This document shows positions 10,223-21,964 of a stretch of DNA of 64,000 nucleotides, one piece after another. The position numbers were made by a program, and so were the translations under genes. Source of the stretch: Larimichthys crocea (lineage: Eukaryota; Chordata; Actinopteri; Sciaenidae). Positions within the stretch are counted from its first letter, which is position 1. The number at the start of each line of letters is the position of its first letter. The notes beneath the pieces are model-generated. The model saw nothing but the letters and a program-made list of their open reading frames with translations. It was not told where the DNA came from and did no database searches. The stretch spans positions 264,179 through 328,178 of the forward strand of contig NC_040033.1 in NCBI RefSeq assembly GCF_000972845.2, written 5' to 3'.

Positions 10223-13165
10223 ATGGAGGAAGAGGAGGACAGAGCAGAGTCTCCAGGATCCAGACGTCTGTCTAAGAAGAGTGACCGGTCCAAAGAAGAA
10301 CCTCCAGACTTCAGTGAAGAACCTGGACCCTCAGACACAAAGTAAGAGAACTGATACTAACTCATGGATTTGACTCATTTTCAGTTCCCTCTGTTGATTT
10401 TGTTCATATTTTCAAATCTCCACTAAAATGTGATTGCAAACATAAATTTGTGACATCTTTCCTCTTAGTGTTGGTACAGCTGTCAGTCACCTGGAAAAAG
10501 CTGTAATCGATCTAAGAGGACGAATACAAACTTGTGAAAGCTCCTCATTATCACAGCAGACAGCAGTTTGGTGTATTTAGAGCTTCAAGAATGACTTTGA
10601 TCAGAGGATTTATCAAAAAATTCTGTGATCTGAATAAAACAGTTGGTGTTTGCAGAGTTCAGTCCAACAGACGGAGAGCAGAGTCTCCAGGATCCAGCTG
10701 TCTGTCTATGAAGAGTGACCGGTCCAAAGAAGAACCTCCAGACTTCAGTGATGAACCTGGACCCTCAGACACAAAGTAAGAGACTGTTTTTACTGTAAAC
10801 TGACCTGATGAAGATGATGACAAAAATTTATATTCATGACAGTGTCTCCCAAATCTGGATCTTTGTCACCAACAGTCCAACAATCATAGTGAGTGATAAA
10901 GAAATGTGCTTCACAGAGAGAGGAAGAGGAGTCATGTTCCTGGTGGAGGAGCAGCCGTCCTGCTGTGTTTGGTGTCAGGAACGTCCTGAAGGATCCGGTC
11001 TCTACCAGCTGTGGACACTGGTTCTGCAGACACTGCATCACCTCATACTGGGACCAGTCTGCTTCATCAGAGACTACTCCTGTCCCCAGTGTGGAGAAAA
11101 TCCAGAACAAGACGTGTGCTGCAGACAGCCAGTCAGACCAGCATGTCCAAAGTAAGACGTCCATTTCCTTCTCTAGATATTCTCTCTCCATCACTTTTTA
11201 TTGCGATGAAATAATCAGCAGATTGTCACATTTTCTTTTTTTGTTAGTCTCAAACTTGTTTCTCTGTTTCAGTGAGTGGTGGTCTGCAGGAGGTTTTAGA
11301 TGAACATAAGATCAGTCCTGAAGACCAGATGTGAACGTGTGACTGAAGGAAGTGATGAAAACAGGAAGTGGAACCCGCCTCACAGGATCCTACACTACAC
11401 GAGCTCTACAATCACAGGAGGACAGAGTGAAGAGGTTATCATACCCAACATGAGTGAGGCAGCTTGAGACAGCTTCCAAGAGAAGGAGACCCTCATGACA
11501 CTCCCACAAATGCCACGCAACTTTAAAGCCTTACCGACCAACAGAGACACATCAGAGTCGTTCTGACCAACGGCGTCGCGGCGTTGGAAAAACCTTCCAG
11601 TGCTGAAGTTCACTCTGGACTGGGCAGAGGGCTCGAGAACCAAGATGTCAGTCCTGGTGGTTTCGCTTCTCGTTCAGGGGAGCTTGAACTTGAATCAAAG
11701 ATGAGAGCGGTATCGGTCTTCTCACGCTGTCCTGTTTTCCCATCGCAACATTACAGAAGGTCACAGCAGAGAAGCTCGCTGTCTGTAAACTTCGGTTTCA
11801 TCTTTGGACGGCCTGGATGGAAAGCAGACTTATCACTGGATGTTCACAACAAAGAGCTCGTGTCTGATGTCACACAACGGAGTCATCAGCCAGCGGTGCT
11901 GTGTGACAAGCCTCATCAAGGGGAAATCTGCTTCCCTCGCTCTCTCTGGATAACTTCCAGAAACCTGCAGGCAGCCAATCAGATCGCTCCGTTCTGTGTT
12001 GACAGGGAAAACAGAAGTACGGGGCTTCACTGAACGCGCAGAAGGAAGGAGTAACTCAGGAGGAGAGTCAGTGATGAAGATCTGTCCCCAGCAGAATTCA
12101 TTCACACATCAAGACCTTCCAAGAGCCTCTACATCATGAGTCGGATCCAGGCTTCTGCTGGTACACTGCTACAGTTCTGGACCACATGTTGAACACAGAC
12201 GAGAGGAGAGCTGCCCAGAACTCTGACTGACTGTACTGCACACTTCCTGCCCTGGGTTCAAGACAAAGAGGAGAAGAAGAAGTACGATGAAGGACATGAG
12301 GACGAGTCAACAGGGGCGACGGAGGCTGACAGGGAAGTTTCTTCTGAAGCTGGGGAGGCTGGCGTTTGAACAGCTGGAGAAAGGAACATCATGTTCTACA
12401 CAAGAAACCTGGACAGTGTGGTCTGGAGTCACAGAGGCCTCGGTACCAGGAGTTTTTTGTACAAAAAGTCTTCAAAAGAGAGAGGTGGATCTTGCCCAGA
12501 AAACAGTCCTCTGCTTTGTTTCATCGAGCGTTCAGAGTTTTCTGGCTGCAGTCTATGTGTTCCACTGTTTACACCAACAAGAACACAGAGGTACTGAAGG
12601 ACTTCCTGGGAGAAGACTACAAACACTGGGACTCAAAACCAAAGTCTTTCCGAAAGAAGATTTATGCAGTTTTTGGATCTGATTATCCAACCCTGGATGT
12701 CTTCCTGAAGAAGGGCCCATGCGAAATCCCTTCAAAGTAAAAATGGTCACCGGACCTGTTTGTTCGCTTCCTGTCATGGCTCTCTCCTGGAGTCCAACCA
12801 AGAGACTCTGTAGGAGGCCTGCTGGGTCAGACAGACAACAGTCCAGAAATCATCAGAAGACCATCAACAACCTGAAGGAGATGAACAGTGATGAAATTCC
12901 CGAAGAACATCAACATCGTCCACTGACGAAACATCCCTGATTGGGGAGAGAACGATGACTCAGTCCTAGGAGATCCAAGAGTCCTGAAGTCAGAGAACAG
13001 ATCAGAGAGAAACTCATCTCGAGATCCACTGCTCGCTCTGGCTACTCGGTGGCCAGATTGTCTAGAGGAGGTTCTGGATGAGTTGGACCTGAAGAAGTAC
13101 AAACAGCGAGGAGGGACGACGGAGACCTGATTCCAGCGTGTGAGGAACTGCAGAAAGAAGGCTGT
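10223..13165 (+). pseudogene. NLR copy A: RING + FISNA-NACHT fish NLR (NLRC3-like), broken by indels
   Basis: Fish-specific NLR family receptor, presumed cytosolic immune sensor. Exon 1 (10223-10341, ATG at 10223) and exon 2 (10656-10775) both encode the same 40-residue motif, RAESPGS..LS.KSDRSKEEPPDF followed by EPGPSDTK. A RING region follows (about 10880-11153): CCVWCQ, then NVLKDPVSTSCGHWFCRHC, then CPQCGE, in three different frames. The large exon 11273-13165 has a FISNA stretch (GLQEVLDEHKIS onward), a Walker A with GVGKTF near 11583, the motif ITSRNLQAANQIAP near 11947 (normally SRPAAANQI), the fish NLR helical region (LLKLGRLAFEQLEKG near 12335; FLAAVYVFHC near 12540), and ends with NCRKKAV before GTAAGT at 13166. 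Many one- or two-base indels break the frame. They could be true decay, but the dense indels are shared with neighbouring non-coding sequence, so uncorrected read errors are at least as likely. Confidence 0.85.
10880..11153 (+). other. RING-type zinc finger region of NLR copy A
   Basis: Cysteine/histidine spacing fits a C3HC4 RING (C-x2-C, then CGHWFCRHC, then CPQC), as in TRIM-type E3 ligases. The three parts lie in different frames because of indels. Teleost NLRs with an N-terminal RING are a known group; catalytic ubiquitin ligase activity is not shown here. Confidence 0.75.
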
Positions 13166-15021
13166 GTAAGTCAGATGTGATGAACATTATGGAATCATGC
13201 AGATTAATAGTTTTACTCTTAACGATGGTCACAATAAAAATTTCAGTGTTTTACACTTGTTTATTACAGAAACTGTGTACGCACAGATTTTCTCAACAGA
13301 TGTTCTTGAGCTGTGAGAACATCAGATGTAGATTGTTCAGCTGGTTGTTTGTAGGCTGTCAAGAAGTTTAGGATAGACAGTTAATTCTGTTTTATTCTAA
13401 GGATCGTTTACATTGTTCCAGTGTGTCTTTGTGTAATCGTCCTTGGGTGAGGGAGGCCACAAGCAACCGGGAAAACAATGAAGGACTTCAGAGGTCGTGG
13501 TTTGAAGATTTTATCACGAGCAATGGATCACAGAACATGTATGCAGTATTTACAGTGATCATGAAATGCAGTGAAGTCATTTACCTGAGCAGTTGTCTGT
13601 CCTGAGTTTCACCCACGATGCTGGAGAAGTTTTCCAACATAAGATCTGTACATCTTCCAGAGATGTTCTGAGTTATACAAGAACTGCTTTCCTTCTGCAT
13701 AGTTTTTCCATAGTGAGCACAGAGGATGTCACAGGGGATGCCACCCAAAAGAAACAAAACCACCCAATCAAAGGTTCTAATTAACTTAATTTCAATGATG
13801 AAGACCATTCTGTAATTTGTAACTGCTCTGTATATATTCTGGCTGTGCGTTTAAACACTTTGTTTTTTGAAAACAGCTGTAAAAGATAATTCTAACTCTG
13901 ATTTTTCATTATTGTCATTATGACACAAATCTTTATTTCTCTTCAACGTTTTCTCTCACAATGCTGATGATCCATGTTAGTGGGACAGAACACACACTCA
14001 AACACACACACCACACACACAACACACACACACCACACACACTATGTGAACAGGTCATGGAGGATCATTTTTGTCCAGAAGAATAAATAAACTAGTTACG
14101 TAGATGAGTCGTCAGATTTTCATGAGGAAGGGGGTCGGAGCATGACTTTATTTGGCTTTGTGATCGGAGGAATCAAGCATCCTTGACCGGCCTGGGGGAT
14201 CAACTGTCTCTCAGTCTGCTTGTTCCTCGCCGATGCTCTCCTCATTCTCCCCTCAGAGGGCAGGAGGGGCTGAAGAAGCAGTGGTTGGGATGGGGTGGAG
14301 ATCGCCCACAATGGCTGGTGCTTTGCGGCCAGGCGTGTGTTTGTAAGATGTCCTGGATGGAGGGAAGGGGGCACGCGATGATCCTCAGGGTCTAACACAT
14401 AAGAGCGAAGAACTGAGACTTTTTAAAGAGACCTGTAAACAACCAAAGGTCATGTTGTTTATTGATGCTGGTACCCTGATAATCAATGTTTAAGTGACTT
14501 CATTGTGAAATTTATTCAAACTTTATTTGGTTATTCAATTGTCTTTGTGCGGAAAAAGCAGTCATCTGTCCATTCACACAATATTTTATTCATGTTTTTT
14601 CAATATTTAATTATGTGCAAGGTCTTTGCTGTCCAAGAGATTTATTTTATTTCAATGGTTTTCTAACCAAAATGGTCCCTCATGCTAACTTTGTGTGCAG
14701 ACATACATGGAACTGTGCACGGCAGACTGTGGAAGCCTAAATGAACTATGTTTGTACTACCTTCAATCTGTAAGATTGAAGCTAAACAAGACTAAGATAT
14801 CTGCAGATATGAGAGAAGCGAGAAAGGAATGATTGTCATTGTCAACACAGTGAGATAGACCAGCTGAAAGCAACTGATGTGAAGAGCAAATGTTCATCAA
14901 AGGCAAGGAAATGTGCAAAACTGTTTCCCCTCCCTCATCAAACTGCATGAGTAAAATATAAGGTCCTCTTTCATACTGACACATACTTTGTAATATTTGT
15001 TTCAAAATTCAAATCGCACGC
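13166..15021 (+). other. intron-like region of NLR copy A
   Basis: About 1.85 kb without a recognisable gene. It holds a short CA-rich tract at 13990-14041. The segment 14190-14400 looks like dispersed repeat DNA but I cannot name it. Confidence 0.35.
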
Positions 15022-15200
15022 ACTTTCTTACTGTGGGACTCTCAGAGAACTCACTGTGCAAGTTGTGGCCTCAGCTCTGAAGTCCAACCCTCCCATTCTG
15101 CCGGCTTGGACCTGAGTACCAACAACAACCGAAGGATCAGGGAGTGATGAACGCGGTGTGCTGGGACGGAGAGTCAAACCTGTAAACTGGAGACTCTGAG
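15022..15200 (+). pseudogene. LRR exon of NLR copy A (degenerate)
   Basis: Matches the standard fish NLR LRR exon ([25 protein letters not shown]..., [20 protein letters not shown]) and ends with gactctgag before the donor gtcagt at 15201. The frame is interrupted by several small indels. It lies 1.86 kb after the NACHT exon, in the expected order and phase for the same gene. Confidence 0.75.
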
Positions 15201-15841
15201 GTCAGTTCAACTGACTGTTCATGCTGTTTTTTTTGTAATATGTCAATAACATCTTTGACTGATGTTTTATATTTTTTTGGCTGAAGAATTTTTCAAATGG
15301 GTGAATAATGTGTTGGCGTCACAGAAAGTGCAGAAATCAAAATGTTTGACAGTTTTTGTGAGCTCCACAGACTAACAATTATGGTCCATCAGTCAAGTGA
15401 AGATGAACGTCAGTGCTGATGAGGCGTGTAGAGTGTGGTGACGGATAAGAATGAGGTTGGGAAAGCTGATGATAGCAGAATAAAAGAGGCTGCAGAAGTT
15501 TGAGCTTCTGTGGAAACAGAGAAAGAGACAGGTTTAGAGAAAGGTCAAGAAAGACGTGAACCAAGTTCAATAAGATGAAGTGAAGAACTGTGATATCTTC
15601 ATGATATCAAAGCTGATATGGCTGCTACAGACAAACCACTCACAGCTCTTGGGTGTGGTGGTGCATTAACCAGAAGCTCAGAGTAATACAGCACTGATAG
15701 CTGTACACGGCCACGCTTTCACATGCACTATGCAGGATCTCAAGCCGATCAGGAGGTGAAAAAAGAGCTGTGGTAACAGGTGCCCATGAGTCCTTGAGAT
15801 CCTTGAAAGTTTGGTGAGTAGCATGTGACTTTGTAGTGCTT

Positions 15842-16160
15842 GGATTGTGGTATCATCATAATGTCAGCCTTCTACAGACATCATCCAAACGTCAGCACAA
15901 CATTCAGCACACATTCATGTCGACACAGATTTAATAACATGCTGCTGATCTCAGTCAAGTCTGGACTTTAGAGTCAAATTCAAATCAGACTGTGTGGACT
16001 AAACACTGTTCATTGTTTCATTTATCACATGACCTTCTTCTGCTGTATTTTGGAGCTTGGTAGGTAAATGTCATTAAAAGGAGACGTCCACATTTGTTCA
16101 CTGTCAGGTCTTCAAACAGCAGCCCATGTACATTCAAGAGTTATTGGTGGCAGTCATCAT
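15842..16160 (+). repeat. direct repeat, left copy (partner 17682-17990)
   Basis: The stretch from tcatcataatgtcagccttc to ttggtggcagtcatcattcc recurs at 17682-17990 in the same orientation, with many single-base indel differences. No coding content is recognised. It is either part of the NLR tandem unit or an assembly echo of the same locus. Confidence 0.8.
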
Positions 16161-17359
16161 TCCTCCGTCCATACTGAGTTGTGAAGTGTTTTCCTTCATA
16201 ACACTACACTGTAAGAAATACAGCAACATGTAAGTCCCATGAGTCGACTTACACTTTATGAATTCACACAGAGGAATGTTTCTCCCAGTGTGGGGATGAT
16301 TGGACTTCTGTTTTGTGTTGTGTTGTTTGCAGAACGCACAGTTAGCACATATCATACATGCCACTTGGTTGTCAGCATGTGGTCGTGCTTCAAAGTCCTT
16401 CAAAGATGGTTAGCTTGAAGGACATGTCAGTCTCCTCATTGTCTTTTATTTGTGAAGCTTCAATGATTATATCAGTAGAAACAAGCTCAGCCTGGACTCG
16501 TCTGTTTTTAGATAGGAGTTCACAGTGAGAGGTGGTGGTGGGGTCATGTATAACACTTTCTTTACATTTTCCTACAACCAGTCAGCCACAGAGGGCGCCA
16601 TGTCTGTCCCCAGCACAGTCTCAGCCTTTTACCAGCTGGGTTTATATTACATTCAGTTGTGACTGAGAACAAGGTGTGGCACTTCTAATAGGAATGCATT
16701 AAGAGGACTGTGTGTTGTTTCTCTCTTGAACAGGTAATATGCAGCAGAGTTCAAAGCGTCTTCATGAGGAATGCAACCATATTAATGTGGCACACCAAGG
16801 AAAGCATGTATTGTGTTTCTGATGTACAATCACAAGACAGCTGAGTACATGTTTGGTCTCAAAGATAGGGAGGGTAAGTCTTTGACAAACTCTTTCAGAA
16901 AGCAGACAGTTAAGGAACAAATGAGTGGATGAAAGAATATTAAATATTGATATTGATGTGGTGACTTTGAGTTAATGAAATGTTAAATAATGAGCAGAAA
17001 TGTTTAGTAGCATCATTACCAGTCTAACAGGCTTCATGTTTGGTTGACTTTGGTTACTTTGTAACTCTTGGTATGAATGATGTTTATCTTGTTGTTTGAT
17101 GAATTGACAGAATGAAGTACGTAAATCAGAATCAAAAGGGAAGAAGAAAATATGAAATGTCTAATTCATTTAAAGTTTTTTAACATTTTCTTTCTTTAAA
17201 GGTTTTCTAAATAAAAAAGAGGAAAAGAAGAATGAGTTGTTCTGTGCATCGTTGAAGTTAACCAGGCTGATTTCAAGTTTGAACAGGAGCTGAACAAACC
17301 ATGTAGAACCTGACAAATAGAAACAGAATAACCGTGTAAGCTACAGTCAGTGAACTGAC
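16161..17359. other. non-coding stretch inside NLR cluster
   Basis: AT-rich sequence with no recognisable exon on either strand. By position it would be the downstream intron of the inverted LRR exon at 17360-17529. Confidence 0.35.
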
Positions 17360-17529
17360 CTCAGAGTCTTCAGTCGAGTTGGACTCTTCCAGAAAATCAC
17401 ACAGCAGCTTCACTCCTGAATCCTGCAGGGCTTTTGCACTCAGTCCAGCTCTGTCAGATGGGAGGGGTGGACTTCAGAGCTGAGGCAAGAGAAGCACAGC
17501 GATCTCTGACAACAACTGCAGCCCTCAAT
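17360..17529 (-). pseudogene. inverted LRR exon of another NLR copy (copy D)
   Basis: Read on the minus strand: acceptor ttcag before 17529, then LASALKS.PSHLTELD, then a broken LQDSGVKLL / FLE / LKTLR segment, then the donor gtcagt after 17360. Length is 170 nt (about 174 is usual for this exon type). Its upstream intron (17530-17680 on minus) matches the intron before the LRR exon of copy C at 25620-25745, including tcattgattaggacatagta versus tcattggttaggacatagta. So part of an NLR sits in opposite orientation here. Confidence 0.75.
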
Positions 17530-17681
17530 CTGAATAAAGAATAAAATGAGTTGAAAAAATCCATATTATATAATCCAATCAGATGTGTTTCAGTTTGAAA
17601 TGTGCAGCTCAACATTACTATGTCCTAATCAATGAGCTTTTCTCTAAAATGAGTAGAGTGACTTTGTCATTGTGTTATTGT

Positions 17682-17990
17682 GGATCATCATAATGTCAGC
17701 CTTCTCACAGACATCACCAAACGTCAGCACAACATCAGACAACATTCATGTGGACACAGATTAATAACATGCTGCTGATCTCAGTCAAGTCTGGACTTAG
17801 AGGATCAAATCAAATCAGACATGTTGGACTAAAACAGTTTATTATTATCCATGACCTTCTGACGGTGTTTGGTGTCTTAGTGGGTAAATGTCATTCAAAG
17901 GAGAGGTCACATTTGTTCAAGTGTCTTCAAACACACGCCACATGTACATCAAAGAGTTATTGGTGGCAGTCATCATTCACCTCTTGAGGA
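17682..17990 (+). repeat. direct repeat, right copy (partner 15842-16160)
   Basis: Indel-rich second version of the 15842-16160 segment, ending 66 bases before the first N gap. Confidence 0.8.
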
Positions 17991-18055
17991 CCAAATTCAC
18001 TCTTTGAGTTACTATTCCTCCACTGCAGCTCAACAAGGACAAACTGTCAAATTCA

Positions 18056-18155
18056 NNNNNNNNNNNNNNNNNNNNNNNNNNNNNNNNNNNNNNNNNNNNN
18101 NNNNNNNNNNNNNNNNNNNNNNNNNNNNNNNNNNNNNNNNNNNNNNNNNNNNNNN
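18056..18155. other. assembly gap (100 N)
   Basis: Run of 100 N. The sequence on its right side (ggttaatcaaacctggg...) is identical to that on the right side of the next gap. Confidence 1.
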
Positions 18156-20446
18156 GGTTAATCAAACCTGGGACAGGACACCACTAACACAAATCAATAA
18201 TAAATACAAGGTCACCAGTAACATTACTCAGTACTGTCCTAATACAGTATAAGGGGTGGTACTGAGTACATCATTTACTTTTTGTACTTTACCCAGACGA
18301 GGGAAACATTGTACTGTGTTTTAACTGCATTTATTGAACAGCTATGTCTTACTTTCAACATAGATTTAAAAATACAGAACAAAGAGCACTTTATAACTGG
18401 TGACCAACGTCAACACTAAAGTTTAACTTAATCATGTAGTTATAAAGATTAACCCTCACAAAATGAATGACTAGCATGACTGTTATTTGTCTGGTAGGCC
18501 CGTTTGCAGGTTTTCTGTATCCTCTGTGGGGTGTCAGTGTTAATCAGCAGCAATAAAAGATATCTGAGCCGTATCTGAGAAGGCGCTGACTCTGTTAACA
18601 CTGTATTCTCCTCATTTATTGCTCTCTGTACTAGACTCTGTAGAACATTATGTTGCCTTGTTGTATTTCACACAATAACTGATTAGTCTGTTAAGTTCAC
18701 ATCATTTTTAATATCCTGATATAATTCTAATATAGTGGAATATCAAAGATGCTTTTGTTGGGTTCTTCTTCTCTTTCTGTAGTAACTACCACACACACAC
18801 ATGCGACTGAGTGAGTGAGGTGAGTCTCCTGAATCCTGAACCCACATGTAGGTCATGTAATCAGAAATGTTTTGTGTTATTGTGTCAAGCTGTGTTTATG
18901 AGGGCAGAGGGATTTATATCTGCTATAGAGTCAGTTGAGGTGGAGCCTTCTTTTATTTCCCTTTATCGGTGCAGTCATAGCTCCACATATTCAAAGATAC
19001 AGCCAGGTGTAAATGGGGTAAAGAGGCAGTTCGGGATTATTGGTATCCCAACAATACAGAGCATATGTGAAAGTGGGCAGTGGATTCATTCACTGAAGCG
19101 CAAAAGTGGAATATACAATATACAAAACTTCAATTTATTCATATTTGAATGGCAGGAGGAAAAGAATCATAGATTGTCGTTCAAACTTAAACACAACAGA
19201 TTAGTCACATCATTTAAACATCAAACTCATTTAATTCTGAAGAGAGACTCCCTGCACAGGCAACAGAAAGGAGTGCGCCCCATGAACCCAGTGGTCCATG
19301 CTGAAAGAAACAGAGGGACCTGAAAGTGAAAAGGGTTTTGGTTCGTCCCCATTTTAAGAAGGCGACAGAGCAGACGGAGAGAAAAAGATTAGATTCTGGA
19401 GTCATGGTGATGTGAATTATCCAACAGTTTTATTATTTTCCTTTGTCCTGTCAAGTCCGCTGAGTCAGTTTTCGCTCTGTGTAACTGTAGAGGAAAGAAA
19501 AGTTGGATGAACTCAACAGTTTGGAATTCAATCTGTCCGACACAAAGTCTGTTTGTTCAACACAGTCTGCAATGGATTTCCTGTCTCATCTTTTTTGGAC
19601 TCTTTGGAAACCTGTGTTTCTATGATTCCCTGTGTTCTGAGCTGCACATTCAGTTTTACTGTTTCACACCGCTCAGACTACTGAAGTCATAAGAATGGAT
19701 GTTACATGTGGAGGAAGAGAGACAAGCAGAGTCTCCAGGCCAGCTGTCTGTCGAGGAAAAGAGTGACACGGTTCCAGAGTATTCATCCAGCTTCAGTGAT
19801 GGACCCTGGAACCTCAGAACACAAAGTAAGAGAACTGATCATAACTCATTGTATTGGGACTCATGTTTCAGTTTCCTCTGCTGATGGTCATGTTTTCCTC
19901 TTGATTTGTGTATTATGTCTAAAAATCAATCAAACTCAGATCGTTGGCCAGACAGCCAATCCAATTAGAGCTTCATGACGCTGTCATTAGAGAAGGGATC
20001 AGAGTCATGTATCGATAAACATGTTGGTGTTTGCACCCAGAGTTCATTCCCACAGGACGAGAGGCAGAAGTCCCCGCAGGAGCCAGCTTTCGGTCCTATA
20101 GAAGATGACTGGTCAAAGATTTTATTGTAGACTTCAACATGAATCTGGACCCGCAGACAACAAGTAAAAGACTGTTTTTACTGTAAACTGACAGGATGAA
20201 GATGATGAAGATAACCAGATTTATATTCCATGACAATGTCTCCAAAGCTTGAGCTCTGGCACAACAGTCAACAATCAGTTGAGTGATAAAGAAATAGGTC
20301 ACAGAGAGAGGAAGAGAGTCATGTTCCGGTGGAGGAGCAAGGGTCCTGCTGTGTTTTGGTTAGTCAGGACGGTCCTGAAGGACCGGTCTCATAACCAGCT
20401 GTGGACACTGGTTCTGCAGACACGGGCTACAGTTCTTTCTGGACCA
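18156..20446 (+). repeat. 2291-bp perfect duplication, first copy
   Basis: Identical base for base to 21965-24255 as far as I can read (constant offset 3809). It starts immediately after an N gap and ends inside the RING-to-NACHT junction of NLR copy B. It contains an unrecognised 170-codon open frame (18811-19323), the ISRE-like site, the N-terminal exons and the truncated RING. Confidence 0.95.
19322..19400 (+). promoter_or_regulatory. ISRE-like motif and candidate 5' UTR exon of NLR copy B
   Basis: GAAAGTGAAA at 19322-19331 followed by agaaggcgacagagcagacg gagagaaa, which aligns with the equivalent sequence at 9187-9250 before copy A. It lies 0.38 kb before the first coding exon. Function is inferred from conservation and motif only. 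Confidence 0.5.
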
Positions 20447-21739
20447 CATGTTGTACCATCAGACCAGAGAGAGGGCTGCCCAATACCCTATGAGCGTACT
20501 CCACCTCCTGCTGGTCAGACAAAACAAAGAGAAGAAAAGAAGTCGATGAAGACATGAAGACGGAGTCACAGTGAGCTGAACGAGGCGGACAGGGAAGTTC
20601 TTCTGAAGCTGGGGGAGGCTGGCGTTTGAACAGGCGTGAGAAAGGAAACTCATGTTTTCTAAGCTAATACCAAGAAGACCTGGAAGCAAGGGTGGTCTGG
20701 ATGTCTTCACAGAGGCCCTCGGTAGTACTCAGGAGTTTTTTACGAAAGATCTTCAAAGAGAGAGTGGATGGCCAGAAAACACGTGACTGCTTGTTCAATC
20801 GAGGCGTTCCAGGAGTTTCACTGGCTGGCAGTAACCTGTTCCCTGTTACAAACCAACGGAACAAAAGGCACTGGAGGACTTCATTTGGAGGACAACCTCT
20901 GGTGTTTTCCTGAGGGAAGCCATGAGAAATCTCGCTCAAAGTAAAATGGTCACACTGTGACCTGTTTGTTCGCTTCCTTCATGCCTTCGCTGGAGTCCAA
21001 CCAGAGGACTGCTGGTAGGAGGCCTGCTCGGGTCGACGGCCGTCCCAGAATACAGCCAGAGGGCCTCCACAACCTGAAGGAGATGAACAGTTATCGTGTG
21101 TCTCCTGACAGAAGCATCAACATCTTCCACTGTCTGATGGAGATGAAGGATGACTCAGTCCATCAGGAGATCCAAGAGTTCCTGAAGTCAGAGAACAGAT
21201 CAAAGAAGGAACTCTCTGGGATCCACTGCTCAGCTCTGGCCTACATGCTGCAGATGTCAGAGGAGGTTCTGGATGAGTTGGACCTGAACAAGTACAACAC
21301 ATCATGGGAGGGACGACAGAGACTGATTCCAGCTGCGAGGAACTGCAGAAAGGCTGTGTAAGTCCAGATGTGATTATCAACATTATAAAGAGGAAGTATG
21401 GAGACTATCCTCTCTCTTGAAGACAAAACTGAAAATCCTTTCTCTGTCCTCATTGAATTAAAGGTCCAATAATCTATATATATATATTTGTATGTATTTG
21501 CTGCATTCATTATGTTGTCAGATTTTATTTGACTTTAACTTTTATATTCTCTGTCATCACAGACTTTCTCGATGTGGACTCTCAGAGACTCACTGTGAAG
21601 TCGTGGCCTCAGCTCTGAAGTCCAACCCCTCCCATCTGACACACCTGGACCTGAGTGAAAACAGGAACCTGCAGGATTCAGGAGTGAAGCTTCTGTCTGC
21701 TGGACTGGAGAGTCCAAACTGTAGACTGCAGACTCTGAG
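19706..21739 (+). pseudogene. NLR copy B: truncated RING fused to C-terminal NACHT region, plus one LRR exon
   Basis: Same gene type as copy A. N-terminal motif exons at 19706-19826 and about 20036-20163; RING start (VLKD..., then the GHW / FC codons) at about 20290-20423. At about 20424 the sequence jumps straight into the part of the NACHT exon that reads TATVLDHML in copy A. The FISNA, Walker A and Walker B region (about 1.13 kb in copy A) is absent. The exon continues through the helical region to NCRKAV and donor at 21358. From about 21060 on it is clean: [43 protein letters not shown] exon 21563-21739 is also clean ([33 protein letters not shown]). Without a P-loop this copy could not bind ATP as a normal NACHT. 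The break may be real or an assembly collapse. Confidence 0.85.
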
Positions 21740-21934
21740 GTCAGTTCATGTGTTCTGCTCTTGTACAGTGTATATCTACCAAATTTAAATCCAGATCAGA
21801 AGTTTGACATTTCTTTCAGTCTTCTTGTTTTCTGTGTTTGTCTGAGCACAAATCACAGCAGCTCTTTTTAAAGTTTGTCAGTGTGAACAGTTTGAATTGA
21901 GTCTGTACTCAAACTGGATTCATGTTATTAAGAA

Positions 21935-21964
21935 NNNNNNNNNNNNNNNNNNNNNNNNNNNNNN
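21935..21964. other. assembly gap (30 N)
   Basis: Run of 30 N following the LRR exon of copy B and 195 bases of intron. Confidence 1.

Noticed and set aside
18811..19323. 170-codon open frame upstream of NLR copy B (and its copy at 22620-23132)
   Set aside because: No recognisable domain, overlaps the ISRE-like promoter block, and the two copies are one perfect duplication, so identity gives no evidence for selection. Left as unexplained.
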